DNA of 7,652 nucleotides from Gammaproteobacteria bacterium (GTDB lineage: Bacteria; Pseudomonadota; Gammaproteobacteria; SZUA-229), in NCBI GenBank assembly GCA_026197015.1, contig JAPHRB010000047.1, positions 1 through 7,652 of the forward strand. Direction: 5' to 3'. The position numbers and the translations under genes are program-made. The notes under the pieces were generated by a model. The model was not told the DNA's origin. It worked only from the letters and a program-made list of their open reading frames with translations, and made no database searches. The first letter of the stretch is position 1; each line of letters opens with the position of its first letter. Positions 6,422-7,652 of the stretch are shown piece by piece.

Positions 6422-7652
6422 TCACCTTTTAGCAAGCTTAAATCTTCTGACTTGATCCCTTAATTGATTGTATTGCTGTTTATGATGTGATTTCTCAAAA
6501 CGTAATGCGGTAAATAGTCGGGTTATCTGCTCAATTGATTGTGCTTTTTCTGGTAATGCCATTTTTGCCCTGTTAGCAAAGTCCAGTGGGCCTTCATGAG
6601 GTGCGCGAATTAGCCCTCTTGAGGCTAGCTTATTACAAAAGTCATTATAGATTTTTACCTCGGGATCAAATTTCTTTTTTTGCCAGGGTTTTAAGATAAA
6701 GATAGACAGTGCCAATAGCAGCACAGCAAAACAGCATATCATTATGATGATTGCGTCTGAGATTTCTATTTTTTTATTAAATATATTTTCTAAAAATTTT
6801 TCTTGAAACTTTTTATCATAACCAATTACCCATAAGTTCCACTGATTATCCATTGCGTCCCAGTAAAATAAAACGTCTTTAATAAAACCACTATTGATCT
6901 GCATATGGAAAGGTCTTGTTTCAGTCTGGTCTAATGCGGCATTAAGGTTTAGTTCAATTCTTTGAGGTGCAATTGCGGCAGTAGGGTCTATTCTTACCCA
7001 GCCCCTGTTTTCTAACCATACCTCTGACCAGGCATGTGCATCGCTATTTGCCACAGTCAGTATATTATTCAGAGGGTTAAGTGTGCCACCTTGAAAACCA
7101 AGGACAATACGTGCCGGTATGCCAGCTGCTCGCATTAATAAAGTAAAGCTGCTTGCATAATGCTCACAGAATCCGCTTTTTGTTTCAAATAAAAATTGAT
7201 CAACTGAATTGAAGCCGGGTGTAAGTGGTGGGCGCAATGTGTAATGAAAATTTTGTTGATTAAAATACTGCAGTACATAGTTTACTATGTCTTCTTTATT
7301 TTTAAATTGTTGCGCCAGGTTCTTCGCCATTAGTAATGTTTCAGGATTAGAATTAAGAGGTATTTTAAGGCCAGCACTCTTTTCCCATGGGCTAATTTCA
7401 GACGGATTAAAATATTCAAGCACAGATGATATTTTATACTGATAAAGGTTATTGATACTCTGCCGAGAACGTAAATTATAGTTACTGGTATAAACTATAT
7501 CTGCGGGAACTTTTGAAGGTATATCTAGTGCATATAACCATTTTCTATGATGTGCTTCTAATGTAACGGTGTATTGAATATTCTCATTTGTAGTTGTATG
7601 TAATGTAGCCAGAGGTGAGCGATTATGTTTACCCTGCTCCCATGTTTTACCA
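6422..7652 (-). CDS. tgpA: TgpA-like membrane transglutaminase (C-terminal part, 5'-partial)
   Basis: This is the C-terminal 409 residues of a TgpA-type inner-membrane protein: N-terminal membrane helices (off the right edge), a periplasmic transglutaminase-like domain, one membrane helix and a cytoplasmic DUF4129-like tail. The frame is open from TGA at 6424-6422 to the right edge, so the GTG at 7423 is internal; the 76 codons before it carry family-like sequence (YTVTLEAHHRKWLYALDIP). Counting from the codon at 7651: catalytic Cys162 in SGFCEHYASSF, His206 in SDAHAWSEVWL and Asp222 in GWVRIDPTAAIAP, forming a complete triad; a membrane segment about 300-320; then KIYNDFCNKLASRGL in the cytoplasmic tail. 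Known TgpA is linked to Pseudomonas viability; its substrate is not settled. These genes usually follow a MoxR ATPase and a DUF58 protein, which would lie to the right here. A strong terminator follows, so this is the last gene of its transcript. Confidence 0.9.
   Translation of the reverse strand, partial: GKTWEQGKHNRSPLATLHTTTNENIQYTVTLEAHHRKWLYALDIPSKVPADIVYTSNYNLRSRQSINNLYQYKISSVLEYFNPSEISPWEKSAGLKIPLNSNPETLLMAKNLAQQFKNKEDIVNYVLQYFNQQNFHYTLRPPLTPGFNSVDQFLFETKSGFCEHYASSFTLLMRAAGIPARIVLGFQGGTLNPLNNILTVANSDAHAWSEVWLENRGWVRIDPTAAIAPQRIELNLNAALDQTETRPFHMQINSGFIKDVLFYWDAMDNQWNLWVIGYDKKFQEKFLENIFNKKIEISDAIIIMICCFAVLLLALSIFILKPWQKKKFDPEVKIYNDFCNKLASRGLIRAPHEGPLDFANRAKMALPEKAQSIEQITRLFTALRFEKSHHKQQYNQLRDQVRRFKLAKR

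Overview
The window reads as a piece of an AT-rich gammaproteobacterial chromosome. The pointers are a TgpA-type transglutaminase, a double-length UvrA-like protein of a type I recall from gammaproteobacteria, a DUF4136-like exported protein and a stand-alone SCP2 protein. The genus cannot be named from this sequence. Spacers are clearly more AT-rich than the genes. No rRNA, tRNA, CRISPR array, transposase or attachment site was recognised.

Layout, left to right. (1) Bases 1-4426, plus strand: the 3' part (1474 codons visible) of a very long UvrA-family gene. It encodes two UvrA-like units fused head to tail, so the complete protein should carry four ABC ATPase modules. Three Walker A motifs, four LSGGE signatures and four Walker B motifs are visible and all are intact. 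The first module starts beyond the left edge. (2) Bases 4427-4875: a gene-poor spacer with a weak hairpin just past uvrA and two short minus-strand open frames of doubtful status. (3) Bases 4876-5463, plus: a small exported DUF4136-like protein with a signal peptide. (4) Bases 5464-5958: an AT-rich spacer with three small inverted repeats and, on the minus strand, what looks like a decayed reading frame. (5) Bases 5959-6360, plus: a 133-residue SCP2 sterol-carrier-fold protein. (6) Bases 6375-6404: a strong hairpin whose T-tract lies on the minus strand. (7) Bases 6422-7652, minus: the C-terminal 409 residues of a TgpA-like membrane transglutaminase, running off the right edge.

The genes do not form one operon. 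uvrA, the DUF4136-like gene and the SCP2 gene share a strand but are separated by about 450 and 495 bases. The tgpA-like gene converges on the SCP2 gene and probably ends the usual MoxR ATPase / DUF58 / TgpA cluster, whose other members would lie to the right. The most notable item is the four-module UvrA, whose visible first module of the second unit has lost the canonical insertion domain but keeps a UvrB-binding-like region. No convincing new multi-gene system is present. The tandem UvrA and the possible minus-strand remnants are the items most worth following up.
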